Counted from the stretch's first letter, positions 29,901 through 37,567 are shown. The stretch: 64,000 nucleotides of DNA from Deltaproteobacteria bacterium (GCA_016219005.1 JACRCN010000094.1:1-64000); one strand, 5' to 3'. Program-made: numbers and translations. Notes: a model not told the origin generated them from the sequence alone.

Positions 29901-30285
29901 CGACGCGCAAAATGCCGGCGCCTATCAGGATCTTGGCTTTTTCCGTGGCCTCGTCTTCACTTTCGGTGACCCACGAGACGTGCTCGCGCACACAGACCAT
30001 GTGAAAGGCCCGGTATGGATTGAGCCCAGCCCGTTGGCAGGCGCCTCGGAAGGTTTTTTCGTGCATGCGCGGAGAACAAGAGGCCACCACCACGCGGGTG
30101 AGCCGGTGCGCCCGGATATCGCTTTCGATGAGTTCCTGCCCGGGATCGGAGCACATGAAGAGATAATCCCGCGAGACCGCCACGTTCGGCAATTGGGCCA
30201 CATAAGCGGCCACATCTTTGACCCGCACCCGGTAGGCAATGTTGATCCCGCAATGGCAGATGTAAAACCCGATGCGTTCAGGCAT
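26908..30285 (-). CDS. HdrA-type flavoprotein with an inserted NfnB/GltD-like NAD(P)H oxidoreductase domain
   Basis: 1125 residues. Residues 1-140 are the HdrA N-terminal domain (FYICHCGINIAY, VVVASCSPRMHEKTF). FAD motif GGGIAG is at 149-154, LDCAACIGTPK at 191-201, and ferredoxin Cys244/247/250/254. From about 290 to 735 lies a GltD/NfnB-like module: Cys-rich N-terminal domain (CVQSCPAGVNI, ICPAPCEKAC), VVGAGPTGLSCAY for FAD and VVGGTAAAVDAARAAL for NAD(P). HdrA then resumes with CLSCGTCCECGLCVEAC and VGSIIVATGFDPLD, and ends with ferredoxins CIGCQVCIDLC and CKGCGSCAAYCP. It should exchange electrons between NAD(P)H, ferredoxin and the MvhD/Hdr partners. Start 30285 follows AGGAGGC and overlaps the upstream gene by 8 bases. 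Confidence 0.9.
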   Translation of the reverse strand: MPERIGFYICHCGINIAYRVRVKDVAAYVAQLPNVAVSRDYLFMCSDPGQELIESDIRAHRLTRVVVASCSPRMHEKTFRGACQRAGLNPYRAFHMVCVREHVSWVTESEDEATEKAKILIGAGILRVVHQTDLTPATFPVCTNTLVVGGGIAGMQAALDIAKAGFKAYLVERQPTVGGHMLQYDKTFPTLDCAACIGTPKMVSVGQSPNIELLTYAQVEEVNGFVGNFTVKVRKKARHVKATCIGCNACAQVCPVEKPNEWDVRTRMRKAIYRPFPQAVPITYTIDKSDRAPCVQSCPAGVNIQGYVTMVREGNYRQAMRLILERIPLPRSIGRICPAPCEKACRRAKMDEPVAIRQLKRFVADQIGRDDIEIPKADPKPPEEKIAVVGAGPTGLSCAYFLSRDGYPVTVFEALPVLGGKLRVGIPDYRLPADALDLDIAMIQKLGVEFVTDHPIGKGHRLEELFTEGYRAVFVATGLNADVPLKIPGEDTEGVVPGGRFLKQINIDGSTQTGQRVAVVGGTAAAVDAARAALRTGAEVTLFYQRVRRGKDLLPAAEEDIKAAGAEGIRIETEARPVAVLTENGKVVGLRCQKMTPSVPKGKSDGARSPGSPASYDVTCDIVVPAVGQRPAADVFEGVKGVKLTVSGTVVVDPDTFQTGRAGLFAGGEVQSGPFAAIRCVAAGREAAVSIDRFVRGVGANAGRPSKSKGSRWEPLPEKAPWLARAKMSEAEPEARKGDFREIELGFPEQEARREAARCLSCGTCCECGLCVEACEAKAIDHVMTDAVEQIEVGSIIVATGFDPLDPTPMRQYGYGTFANVLTNLEFERLSNATGPTGGRILKRDPNDRCKFTEPPQRVAILHCIGSRDKNYHEYCSRTCCMYALKYAHLIKDKCGHHTQVTNFYIDMRCFGKGYEEFFKRVQSEGVRMVRGKAAKIEEKGGWLVVKAEDTLSAAMLDVAVDMVILCTAMEPRATANEVARIFGITIGADGFFLEEHPKLEPVSTATSGVFLAGTCQGPKDIPDTVAQAKGAAAEALALSASGKVSVAPMISFIDPDICIGCQVCIDLCAYSAIEFNPLKGVSEVNEAVCKGCGSCAAYCPSSAAKIRHFTDQQIFAEIDGLLAG

Positions 30286-32575
30286 GACAGGCCTCCTGAT
30301 CAACATGGGCATCCACACGCGCTTGCCCATGGGTCTCATCGGCGACCATCACCGATTTTACGAGCAGTTGGGCGATGTCCATGACGGCAATCCGATCCCC
30401 GAGCCCGAGTTTTTCGGCCGCATCGGCGAGCATGCGAACACAATAGGGACAAGCCGTGGCAATCACTTGCGCGCCGGCGCTGAGCGCTTCTTCGATGCGC
30501 TGCTGGCCGAAGCGCCGGCTTCCCGGATCCGTGCGCCAGCCATTGGCGCCCCCGCCCCCGCAGCACAGGCTGTCTTTTTTGCTGCTCGCCATTTCCACCA
30601 GCACCAGTCCCGGAATGCGCAACAACACCCGTCGCGGTGCCTCGTAAATTCCGTTGTGACGCCCAAGGTAGCAGGGATCATGATAGGTGACGGTCAATGC
30701 CGCGTTCAGGGCCGGGGTGAGCCGGCCCGCGACCAGCAGCCGATCGAGAAGCTCGGTGTAATGCTCAACGCCCACGCCCTTCAATCCGGCATAAACGTTC
30801 TTGAACGCGTTGAGGCAATGGGGTGAGATGGTGAGGATCTTTTTCACGCCGGACTGCACAAACAGCTCGGTGTTGCAGCGGGCCAGTTCGGCGAAGGCCA
30901 CGTTGGCCCCTGCCTGTCGGGCTTGGTCGCCGCAGCAGCTTTCGCGGGTCCCCAGGGTCCCGAAAGACACCCCTGCCTTTTCGAGCAGTTGAACGAGGGC
31001 CCGGCCGCCGCCGCGATTGCCCACATCATAGGCCGTGGTGCAACAGGCGAACAGGCAGTACTCGTTATCGGCCGAAAATGCCGGAATGCCTAAACCTCCG
31101 GCCCAATCCAGGCGCTTGGTGCGGGCGCCGTCCCAGGGGTTCCCCTTCTCCCTGAGGCTGGTGAACGGGGCCTTTAAAAAAGCAGGCGGTTTTCCCGCGC
31201 TGATGGCAAGCCCCCGCACGGCCTTGATCACATCGATGATCCCGATGCCCCGCGGGCAGTCCGGGGTGCAGGCGTTGCAGGTCAGACACTCCCAGGCGGC
31301 CTGATCGACAGAGCGCTCGGTACCGCTTTCCAGGCAGACCCGGCGCAGGACCCGGCGCGGGCTGAAGGAGCCCTCCCGGCTGACCGGGCAAAGGCTGGTG
31401 CAGGTGCCGCATTGCAGGCAGCTCTGAAAAAGCTCGCCTGCTTCGGCCGTAATCCGGGCGAGTGCCACCGTGGTGTCCGGGGCGGCCTTCTGCCGGAGCC
31501 TGGTCAAAAAAATCGCCAGGGGCCGGTAAAATAGGTGAGAGAGCTTACCGAAGGGAAGCATGATGCAAAGCATGCCCACGGCAATGGACAAGTGGACCGC
31601 GTAGGTGCCGTAGGTCATCAGCGGCCAGCCGGCAAGGCGAAAGGCATGAACGAGGATTCCGGAAAATGCCGTTGAAAACAACAGCAGCAAAAAAAACCAG
31701 TCCGTGAAATCCGAGTACCTGTGCGGGGTCTCCTTTTTTTGTCTCCGGCTGATCATCATGTCCGCCGAGATGATCATCAAGACGACGGTGGCGTAGTAGC
31801 CGAAAAGGCGCGTGGGGTGCCACATCGGATGGACGATATCGGTCTGGAACGCTCCGAGGAAGGCGACCACCAATACTTCCATCGTCACGTAGCCGGAAAA
31901 CAGGAGCAGATGGCGTAGCCACCGGCCACGGCGATCCGCCCCGCATTTGCGCCAGCGCATCTGAGTCAGGTAATGAAGGACAAAGGCCCAGGCCTGAGTA
32001 ATGTAAAGCCACAGCGGCGGTTTTACATCGCCCAAGATCCGGCGGTGCATGCGAAAACCATTGGACAGCAGCAGGGCACCGAGGGTGGAGAGCATGATCT
32101 TGTCGCCAAGTTGGATCCAGGCCACCGGCGCAAAACTGTTGAGTTCCACGCGGCTGGTGACGATGGGCCCGTGGCCCAGGCAAAAGGCCAGAAGGATCCC
32201 CAGCGCGACAACGGCAAAGGCACCGACTTGCCAGACCGGTGAAATGTAAAATCGCCTGGCCAGCCCGGTCCAGTCGTACTGGGTGGTCAGCCAGCGGCGG
32301 GCGGCCATCATCGTCTCGGCCGGCTCGGCCCCCCTGGGGCAGTCCTTGTTGCATTCGCCGCAGTAATAGCAAAGCCAGGGCTCGGGCGAGGCGAGCAGTT
32401 TGTCCTCCAACCCGAGTTGTAGATAACGGTAAATTTTGCGCGGGAATGCATTGGCGCCGCAGGACTGCGGGCACGACGCACTGCATACGGCACACTGCAT
32501 GCACAACTCCATGTCCCGAGCGCCCAATCGGAACACCTCCTGGGCCAATTTCAAATCCGTGCCGCCTTTAGTCAT
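30278..32575 (-). CDS. Membrane Hdr-like fusion: HdrC/QmoC-type Fe-S plus cytochrome-b-like membrane domain plus HdrD-type CCG domains
   Basis: A 765-residue protein. The N-terminus has two 4Fe-4S motifs (CMQCAVCSASCP, CYYCGECNKDCP) like HdrC/QmoC. About six membrane segments with NarI-like spacing follow (about residues 110-380). Then comes a second pair of ferredoxin motifs (CLQCGTCTSLCP, CLTCNACTPDCP). The C-terminal third has HdrB/HdrD-type CCG domains (ESCCGDQARQAG; HDPCYLGRHN, CCGGGGANG, ACPYC) that hold the non-cubane cluster in heterodisulfide reductases. It would move electrons between the quinone pool or a membrane heme and the cytoplasmic HdrA complex. The closest named relatives are QmoC, HdrE/HdrD and TmcB/DsrK; this single-chain arrangement fits none exactly. 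The operon partners are both HdrA proteins. Confidence 0.85.
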   Translation of the reverse strand: MTKGGTDLKLAQEVFRLGARDMELCMQCAVCSASCPQSCGANAFPRKIYRYLQLGLEDKLLASPEPWLCYYCGECNKDCPRGAEPAETMMAARRWLTTQYDWTGLARRFYISPVWQVGAFAVVALGILLAFCLGHGPIVTSRVELNSFAPVAWIQLGDKIMLSTLGALLLSNGFRMHRRILGDVKPPLWLYITQAWAFVLHYLTQMRWRKCGADRRGRWLRHLLLFSGYVTMEVLVVAFLGAFQTDIVHPMWHPTRLFGYYATVVLMIISADMMISRRQKKETPHRYSDFTDWFFLLLLFSTAFSGILVHAFRLAGWPLMTYGTYAVHLSIAVGMLCIMLPFGKLSHLFYRPLAIFLTRLRQKAAPDTTVALARITAEAGELFQSCLQCGTCTSLCPVSREGSFSPRRVLRRVCLESGTERSVDQAAWECLTCNACTPDCPRGIGIIDVIKAVRGLAISAGKPPAFLKAPFTSLREKGNPWDGARTKRLDWAGGLGIPAFSADNEYCLFACCTTAYDVGNRGGGRALVQLLEKAGVSFGTLGTRESCCGDQARQAGANVAFAELARCNTELFVQSGVKKILTISPHCLNAFKNVYAGLKGVGVEHYTELLDRLLVAGRLTPALNAALTVTYHDPCYLGRHNGIYEAPRRVLLRIPGLVLVEMASSKKDSLCCGGGGANGWRTDPGSRRFGQQRIEEALSAGAQVIATACPYCVRMLADAAEKLGLGDRIAVMDIAQLLVKSVMVADETHGQARVDAHVDQEACHA

Positions 32576-32644
32576 TGCAGATCATTTTCTCCCGGGTGTC
32601 GCACCGACTGGGCTCATCCGGGCCCGATCGATGGCGCCCGTTCA

Positions 32645-33109
32645 CTACGGCAAATCCGATCCGGATGGCCATCCGCGCCACCGCAGAGTTGTGGGATAGG
32701 CTGCCGGGGCTGGTGCTGTCAGCGCCTGAACCCAGCCGATGAGCTCGTCGGCGTTCAAGGGCTTTTTCAAGTAGGCTCCCGGGACGGATGGGTCTGCCTC
32801 CGGCAGGGTGCAATAGGATCTCTGGTATTGTAAAAACGTGTTCTTTCCGACGCTGGACACCATGATGACCGGAATGCTCTTCAATCGAAGGTCCTCCTTG
32901 AGATCACGGTAGAGCTGAAGCCCGGCTTCGTTGGGCATCATCACATCCAGGATAATCAAGACCGGTTTTTCCCTCTTGGCTTTACGCAGACCGTCCTGCC
33001 GGTCCCCGGCATGGATGGTGGCGTACCCGCAGCCTTCCAAAAGATTGCAGAGAAAGAACCGCATGTCGGGCTCGTCTTCGACGATCAGGAGCTTGATCCG
33101 CTTATTCAT
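32645..33109 (-). CDS. Single-domain response regulator
   Basis: A 154-residue receiver with LLIVEDEPDM, the phosphoacceptor in IILDVMMPNEAG, VSSVG and a YLKKPL lysine. About 25 residues rich in Ala, Pro, Arg and Trp follow the domain, and no output domain is seen. There is an insertion before the conserved Lys (TFLQYQRSYC), which is also hinted at in the 116-residue receiver of the tmc operon. GGTGGAG lies just upstream of ATG 33109. It is the first gene of the hdr operon, 42 bases downstream of a candidate sigma-54 promoter. It probably acts by protein contact, as DivK/CheY-type receivers do. Confidence 0.9.
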   Translation of the reverse strand: MNKRIKLLIVEDEPDMRFFLCNLLEGCGYATIHAGDRQDGLRKAKREKPVLIILDVMMPNEAGLQLYRDLKEDLRLKSIPVIMVSSVGKNTFLQYQRSYCTLPEADPSVPGAYLKKPLNADELIGWVQALTAPAPAAYPTTLRWRGWPSGSDLP

Positions 33110-33150
33110 TCTCCACCTGGAGCGATAGCGCCGTTTGCTGTGGATCCATA

Positions 33151-33166
33151 AGCATGGATCGTACCA
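33151..33166 (-). promoter_or_regulatory. Candidate sigma-54 promoter of the hdr operon
   Basis: The minus strand reads TGGTACGATCCATGCT, with GG and GC separated by exactly 10 bases as required for RpoN. It differs from the TGGCACGN4TTGCW consensus at two positions. The start would give a leader of about 30 bases before the receiver gene at 33109. Confidence 0.65.
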
Positions 33167-33328
33167 ATCCGGCCGATTCTTAATTTATCTCATCAGAGCA
33201 ATTGGTTGGGCGAAATGGCAGGGGTAAGCCGGCGAGGCTTCATGGACGGTATGATACAAATGGTGAAACGCGATGATGCCTGTTTCTGGCTAGAATAATT
33301 TAGAATTAACGTGATGCATCAATACGGT

Positions 33329-33345
33329 TTGCAACATATCTGCAA
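33329..33345. promoter_or_regulatory. Palindrome TTGCA-N7-TGCAA upstream of the hdr sigma-54 promoter
   Basis: Inverted repeat TTGCA (33329-33333) and TGCAA (33341-33345) lies about 160 bases upstream of the -24 element, within the usual range for enhancer-binding sites of sigma-54 activators. A second perfect palindrome, TGATGCATCA, lies at 33312-33321. Arms are short, so this is tentative. No gene is seen in 33110-33409. Confidence 0.35.
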
Positions 33346-33409
33346 CACATGCGCGCAGCAACTGAATCTGCTGATCATCTGCTCTCCATTCTCATCTGTA
33401 ATCCAATCA

Positions 33410-33464
33410 ACTTATAAAAAAGCCGGTCACGGCGTGTTTCGCCGTGACCGGCTTTTTTATAAGT
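33410..33464. terminator. Long bidirectional terminator-like hairpin
   Basis: A perfect 25-bp inverted repeat (33410-33434 and 33440-33464) with a TGTTT loop and A/T runs at the stem base. It overlaps the stop codon of the sigma-54 activator gene on the minus strand and separates it from the hdr operon promoter region. Confidence 0.85.
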
Positions 33465-35212
33465 CATCGATCGTTCAGCTGATACTTCCTCATCTTCCGC
33501 CACAGCGTGCTGCGGTCCATGCCCAGAGACCGAGCGGCCAGCGCGCGGCTTCCTTCGCTCCGCCTTAGAGCCGCGAGGATCCGGGTGCGTTCGGATGAAC
33601 CCGCAGCCTTGACCTTCTCCGGCCGAGTGCCAGACGCAGGCGGCCGCTGCCGCAGGTAGTCGGGGAGATGTTTGCGTCGCAAGGTGTTCTCCGAACAGAG
33701 AATGAGCGCATGCTCCAGGATGTTTTCCAACTCGCGGATATTGCCGGGGTAAGTGTAGTTCAAGAGCACCTGCATGGCGTTCTCCGATATCTCCGGAGGC
33801 ACCACCCCCCTGGACGTGCACAGACGCCGCATGATGTGGCCGACCAGCAAGGGAAGGTCCTCCGGTCGGTCCTTGAGGCTGGGGATATCAATACGGAAGA
33901 CATTGAGACGGTAGTACAGGTCTTCCCGGAAACGCTTGCGGGCCACCAGCTGCTCCAGCTTTTGATTGGAGGCCGAAATAATGCGCACATCCACCTTGGT
34001 GGTCTGCGGCGTGCCCAGGCGGAAGAAGACCTTCTCTTCGATCACCCGCAGCAGCTTGGCCTGCAGCGCGAGCGGTAGATCCCCGATCTCGTCCAGAAAG
34101 ATGGTCCCGCCGTCGGCGGCCTGGAAGCGGCCGATGCGATCCTGCACTGCGCCGGTGAAGGCCCCCTTGACGTAGCCGAACATTTCCGATTCGAGCAGGG
34201 TGTCTGGGATGGCTGCACAGTTCACCTTGACCAGAGGCTTTTCACTGCGCCGGCTGGCCGAGTGGATGACCTTGGCCAAGACATCCTTGCCGGTCCCGGT
34301 GGGACCTTCGATCAGCACGGTAGCGTCGGTCTTGGCCACGACCCGTACGTTTTCAAATATCCGCTGCATCTGCGGAGACTTTCCGACCATGTCATGAAAC
34401 GTGTAACGGTTCTGAATCGCCTGGCTCAGCTGGTGAACCAAGGTGAGGTCGCTGAAGGTGGCCAACCCCCCCACCGCAATCTCCTTCTCGTTGCGCAGGG
34501 GCAGATAGGTGGCCCGAATGGGGACGGTGACCCCCTCGCGGGTGAGGATCCGGCTTTCGATGCCGCTGCGCGGGCTGCCGCTGGCGATGGTCTCCCTGAG
34601 CAGATCCCACTCCGCGGCGGATCCCTCTCTGAAAAGCGCGGCACAAGGCCGCCCCAGGACTTCCTGCCGGCTGAAACCGGATATTTTCTCGGCAGCGGTG
34701 TTGAAGAAAGTGAAGACCCCACCCCGGTCCACCGTGAAGATGCCGACATCGAGATTGTCCAGAATGATCTTCAGGCTGCGTTCCTCGTAGTGGATACGGT
34801 TGACGAGGTCGGCGATGGGCGCATGATCCTGGAGGATGGTGAGGCATCCCACGACCTGGCGGTCTGCGCCATACACAGGAGCGGCGATACGCGTCACCAG
34901 GTAGCTTTCATCGCCTTCGCCCGGCAGCCGCAGGACCGGCTCCGGCTGTTTCACGTCCTGCGGCCCTTTGAAGGGGCAGGAGACCAGACAGGGTACGCCG
35001 AGAAAAACCTCCCGGCAGTCTTTGCCGATGGCGTCACTTTCCCGGACGCCGATCATGGCCTGGGCGCTCAGATTCAACGATTCAATCCGTCGATGCCGGC
35101 CGACCATGAATGCACCGATGTTGAGCTCGTCAAGGATGGTCAGCCAGTCCTTGCAGGCGATGGTCTTTCCGGAGAAACCGGAAGATCGAATCATGCAGCA
35201 CGTCCTTGGCAC
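33464..35212 (-). CDS. Sigma-54-dependent activator with two PAS domains (NtrC/PspF-like AAA+ enhancer-binding protein)
   Basis: 582 residues. Two N-terminal PAS domains (about 20-135 and 145-260) precede an AAA+ domain (about 270-500) with Walker A GPTGTGKDVLA, the sigma-54 contact loop GAFTGA, Walker B GGTIFLDEIGDLP and the arginine-finger region. A Fis-type HTH ends the protein (EGSRALAARSLGMDRSTLWRKM). There is no receiver domain, so activity is probably set by the PAS domains or by the kinase hybrid encoded 18 bases upstream. Two Cys in the first PAS (GVPCLVSCPFKG) resemble the FlgP/rsp-type Cys pair seen in related sensors. It could activate the sigma-54 promoters in this window. ATG 35194 is an alternative start. 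Confidence 0.92.
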   Translation of the reverse strand: MPRTCCMIRSSGFSGKTIACKDWLTILDELNIGAFMVGRHRRIESLNLSAQAMIGVRESDAIGKDCREVFLGVPCLVSCPFKGPQDVKQPEPVLRLPGEGDESYLVTRIAAPVYGADRQVVGCLTILQDHAPIADLVNRIHYEERSLKIILDNLDVGIFTVDRGGVFTFFNTAAEKISGFSRQEVLGRPCAALFREGSAAEWDLLRETIASGSPRSGIESRILTREGVTVPIRATYLPLRNEKEIAVGGLATFSDLTLVHQLSQAIQNRYTFHDMVGKSPQMQRIFENVRVVAKTDATVLIEGPTGTGKDVLAKVIHSASRRSEKPLVKVNCAAIPDTLLESEMFGYVKGAFTGAVQDRIGRFQAADGGTIFLDEIGDLPLALQAKLLRVIEEKVFFRLGTPQTTKVDVRIISASNQKLEQLVARKRFREDLYYRLNVFRIDIPSLKDRPEDLPLLVGHIMRRLCTSRGVVPPEISENAMQVLLNYTYPGNIRELENILEHALILCSENTLRRKHLPDYLRQRPPASGTRPEKVKAAGSSERTRILAALRRSEGSRALAARSLGMDRSTLWRKMRKYQLNDR

Positions 35213-35230
35213 TCGTAGCGGGCCTGCGGG

Positions 35231-36781
35231 TCAGGAGGCTCGGGGCACCGGAAGCGTGATCTCGAACAAGGCGCCGCCCTCGTCCGGGTTGTGGGCCTCG
35301 ACCCTTCCGTGATGCCGTTCCATGATGCCGTAAACCGTAGACAATCCCAGCCCTAAGCCATGGCCCTCGGTCTTGGTGGTGAAAAACGGTTCGAAGATGC
35401 TGGAGAGGTGTTCGGGCGGTATTCCCGGGCCGGTGTCCTTTACGCGGATGGAAACGGTTTGCCGCTGATCGCCGGCCTGAGCTCCCAGAGTCAGCGTGCC
35501 GCCCTGCGGCATGGCATCGAGGGCGTTGAAAATCAGGTTGATCACGCACTGTTGCAGCTGGTTGAAATCCCCTTCGGCGACCGGCAGGTCCGGTTGGATA
35601 ATGGATTCCAGGCGGATGTGGCTCAACTCCAGCCTGTGCTGGCTCAGCAGGATGCAGCGCCGCAGGAGCTCGGCCACATCCACCGGCGCGAAGGCTGCAG
35701 GCGACCGGCGCGAAAAGCTGAGCAGGTTGGAGACGATCTGCGAACAGCGGTTGGTCTCGGTTTCGGCAATGTTCAGGTAGCGATTGAACTTGTCCCGGCG
35801 CTCGTCCGTGAAGGCGCCCTGCTGCAGAAGTCGCGCCATGAGCCGGATATAGTTCAAAATGCCCGACAGCGGGTTGTTGATCTCATGCACCACGCTCGCG
35901 GCCAGACGCCCGAGTGACATCATCTTGTCCTGGTGCAGAATGCGCGCCTGATCGGCGATCTCGCGTTCCAGCTTCCGAATCGCTCGCAGGTCCCTGAAGA
36001 AACCCACCACGCCGCATTCGCGGCCCTCCTCCATCAGGGTGACCGCCGACACCTGCACGGGAATCTCCCGCCCGAGATTGCTCTTTAAAAGGGTCTCGTA
36101 GAGAAAAAGCGTGTGTTTGCCCCCGGCATGGCCGCCCTTCAAATCCGCTTTGAACCGCGCCGCTTCCGCCGGGGGAAAAAGTTGCGGAAAGGTCATCTTG
36201 CGGAGGACATCGTCCCGGGGATATCCGACGAGTTCTTCCATGCGGCGGTTGTAAATGACCACGATGTCGCGCTCGTCGACGCCCACGATCCCGTCCATGG
36301 AGCTTTCGATCAGATTGCGCTGGAAGGCGATGGTCTTGAGGAGCTGCTGGCTGGTTTCGGCCTTCTCCCGCTCCAGGAGCAGGGTGTAGTCTTTAAGCCG
36401 GCGCCGGGCCGTGTAGCGCTCGCGGGCGCGGTTGAGGGCGAGCAGGAGGTTTTCATTGCCGATCGGCTTGGTGATGAAGTCCGACGCATCCAGCTGCAGG
36501 GCCCGGATGGCCACCTCCATCTCACCGAAGGCCGTGGCGACGATGACCTCGATGTCGGGAAAGCTTGCTTTGAGCCGCTCCAGGACCTGGAGCCCGTCCA
36601 TGCCGGGCATGCGGATGTCCGTCACGACGATCTGGGGGCCGCCTTCGGTGCACATCCTGATCCCGGAAGCACCGTCTGCGGCCGTCCGGACGTCGTAGCC
36701 AGCGTCCAGCAAGGTGAGGGCCATCACATCCCGGATGTCTTCCTCATCGTCGATCAGGACGATTTTCCATGTCTCAGACAC
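35231..36781 (-). CDS. Receiver-PAS-histidine kinase hybrid
   Basis: 516 residues, cytoplasmic. The receiver (1-120) has IVLIDDEEDIRD, VVTDIRMPGMDG, ATAF and ITKP. A coiled segment and a PAS domain (about 165-285) follow, then HisKA with ASVVHEINNPLSGIL and HATPase with LIFNALDAM, DTGPGIPP and GLGLGLSTVYG. All catalytic motifs are present. It is the first gene of a two-gene unit with the sigma-54 activator and is divergent from the DUF134/ORP-like genes. It may be a phosphorelay intermediate, since the receiver precedes the kinase core. Confidence 0.9.
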   Translation of the reverse strand: MSETWKIVLIDDEEDIRDVMALTLLDAGYDVRTAADGASGIRMCTEGGPQIVVTDIRMPGMDGLQVLERLKASFPDIEVIVATAFGEMEVAIRALQLDASDFITKPIGNENLLLALNRARERYTARRRLKDYTLLLEREKAETSQQLLKTIAFQRNLIESSMDGIVGVDERDIVVIYNRRMEELVGYPRDDVLRKMTFPQLFPPAEAARFKADLKGGHAGGKHTLFLYETLLKSNLGREIPVQVSAVTLMEEGRECGVVGFFRDLRAIRKLEREIADQARILHQDKMMSLGRLAASVVHEINNPLSGILNYIRLMARLLQQGAFTDERRDKFNRYLNIAETETNRCSQIVSNLLSFSRRSPAAFAPVDVAELLRRCILLSQHRLELSHIRLESIIQPDLPVAEGDFNQLQQCVINLIFNALDAMPQGGTLTLGAQAGDQRQTVSIRVKDTGPGIPPEHLSSIFEPFFTTKTEGHGLGLGLSTVYGIMERHHGRVEAHNPDEGGALFEITLPVPRAS

Positions 36782-36933
36782 GGCCGAGTCCCCCTCCCCG
36801 ACTGTTTTTCGAATCAGCCTGCCGGGGCAGAAACATCCAACGGGGATAAAGAGGCGTTCTAATAATCTTGCATATCACAATCCTGCAGAAAGCAAAACAA
36901 CCGGCTTATTATGAAATAATGTTGAAAATAGAC

Positions 36934-36962
36934 TTGACACTCGCTTTTCGGCTGAATATGAT
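36934..36962 (+). promoter_or_regulatory. Sigma-70 promoter of the DUF134 gene
   Basis: TTGACA (36934-36939) and TATGAT (36957-36962) with a 17-base spacer, close to consensus. An inverted repeat TTATG (36963-36967) and CATAA (36978-36982), 10 bases apart, directly follows the -10 element and could be an operator. Confidence 0.75.
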
Positions 36963-36994
36963 TTATGCACGATGGTTCATAACAGCGAGGAATC

Positions 36995-37474
36995 ATGCCG
37001 CGACCCAGAATGAACAGGCGGATTGGCCACCAACCGCCGGTGCGCTTCTACAAGCCCCAGGGGATCCCTTTGGGTCAGCTTCGCGGCGTCACGTTGACGC
37101 TGGACGGTCTCGAAGCCATCCGGTTGGCGGACGCCGAGGGGTTGGACCACGAAAAGGCCGCCGCAAGGATGGGTATCTCCAGGCCGACATTTTCGAGGCT
37201 TCTCGCCGAGGCGCGCGGAATCGTGGCGCGGGGCCTTGTCAACGGTTGGGCCATCCGCATCGACGGTGGGAATTACACCCTGACGGAAGCCGAAACACCC
37301 GTCGCACCAAGCTGGGGCCGTTGCAGACGAGGCCGGGACTTCGAAATGACATCCCCAAAATCAGCCACGGCAGAAAATGTCTGCACGCATCCGGGGGAGG
37401 GGCAGCGCACGCACCCGGCCCGCTCCGAAGCGATTACCGGCTTGCCCGCCGACTCAAGCCGTACGGATGACTGA
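36995..37474 (+). CDS. DUF134-family DNA-binding protein
   Basis: A 159-residue protein. The first 95 residues match the DUF134 family of small predicted regulators: MPRPRMNRRIG start, FYKPQGIPLGQL, LDGLEAIRLADAEGLDHEKAAARMGISRPTF with a helix-turn-helix, and LLAEARGIVARGLVNG. The C-terminal 60 residues are low-complexity and polar, and contain two or three Cys. GAGGAA lies about 8 bases before the ATG. In Desulfobacterota such proteins sit beside NifX/NifB-like and MRP/ORP-type ATPase genes, as here. It probably regulates that neighbourhood; this is inferred from context. Confidence 0.85.
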   Translation: MPRPRMNRRIGHQPPVRFYKPQGIPLGQLRGVTLTLDGLEAIRLADAEGLDHEKAAARMGISRPTFSRLLAEARGIVARGLVNGWAIRIDGGNYTLTEAETPVAPSWGRCRRGRDFEMTSPKSATAENVCTHPGEGQRTHPARSEAITGLPADSSRTDD

Positions 37475-37505
37475 TTCAGACCGTGCCACATTCAAAACGT
37501 TTTAG

Positions 37506-37549
37506 TTGACGCTTGGTCTGATCTGATTTAATTATGATCAAAAGACCAA
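37506..37549 (+). promoter_or_regulatory. Promoter with a large palindromic operator before the DUF134-NifX gene
   Basis: TTGACG (37506-37511) and TAATTA (37529-37534) are 17 bases apart. An interrupted palindrome overlaps the -10: TTGGTCTGATC (37513-37523) on the left, GATC (37536-37539) and AGACCAA (37543-37549) on the right. This is the layout of an autoregulated promoter. Confidence 0.5.
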
Positions 37550-37567
37550 TTGATTTATAGGTATTGC

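Noticed and set aside
33311-33821. Two short frames with related TYKKAGHG..RRDRLFYK ends, one on each strand, around 33.42 kb
   Set aside because: The apparent similarity is produced by the perfect 25-bp terminator palindrome, which reads the same from both strands; neither is a gene.
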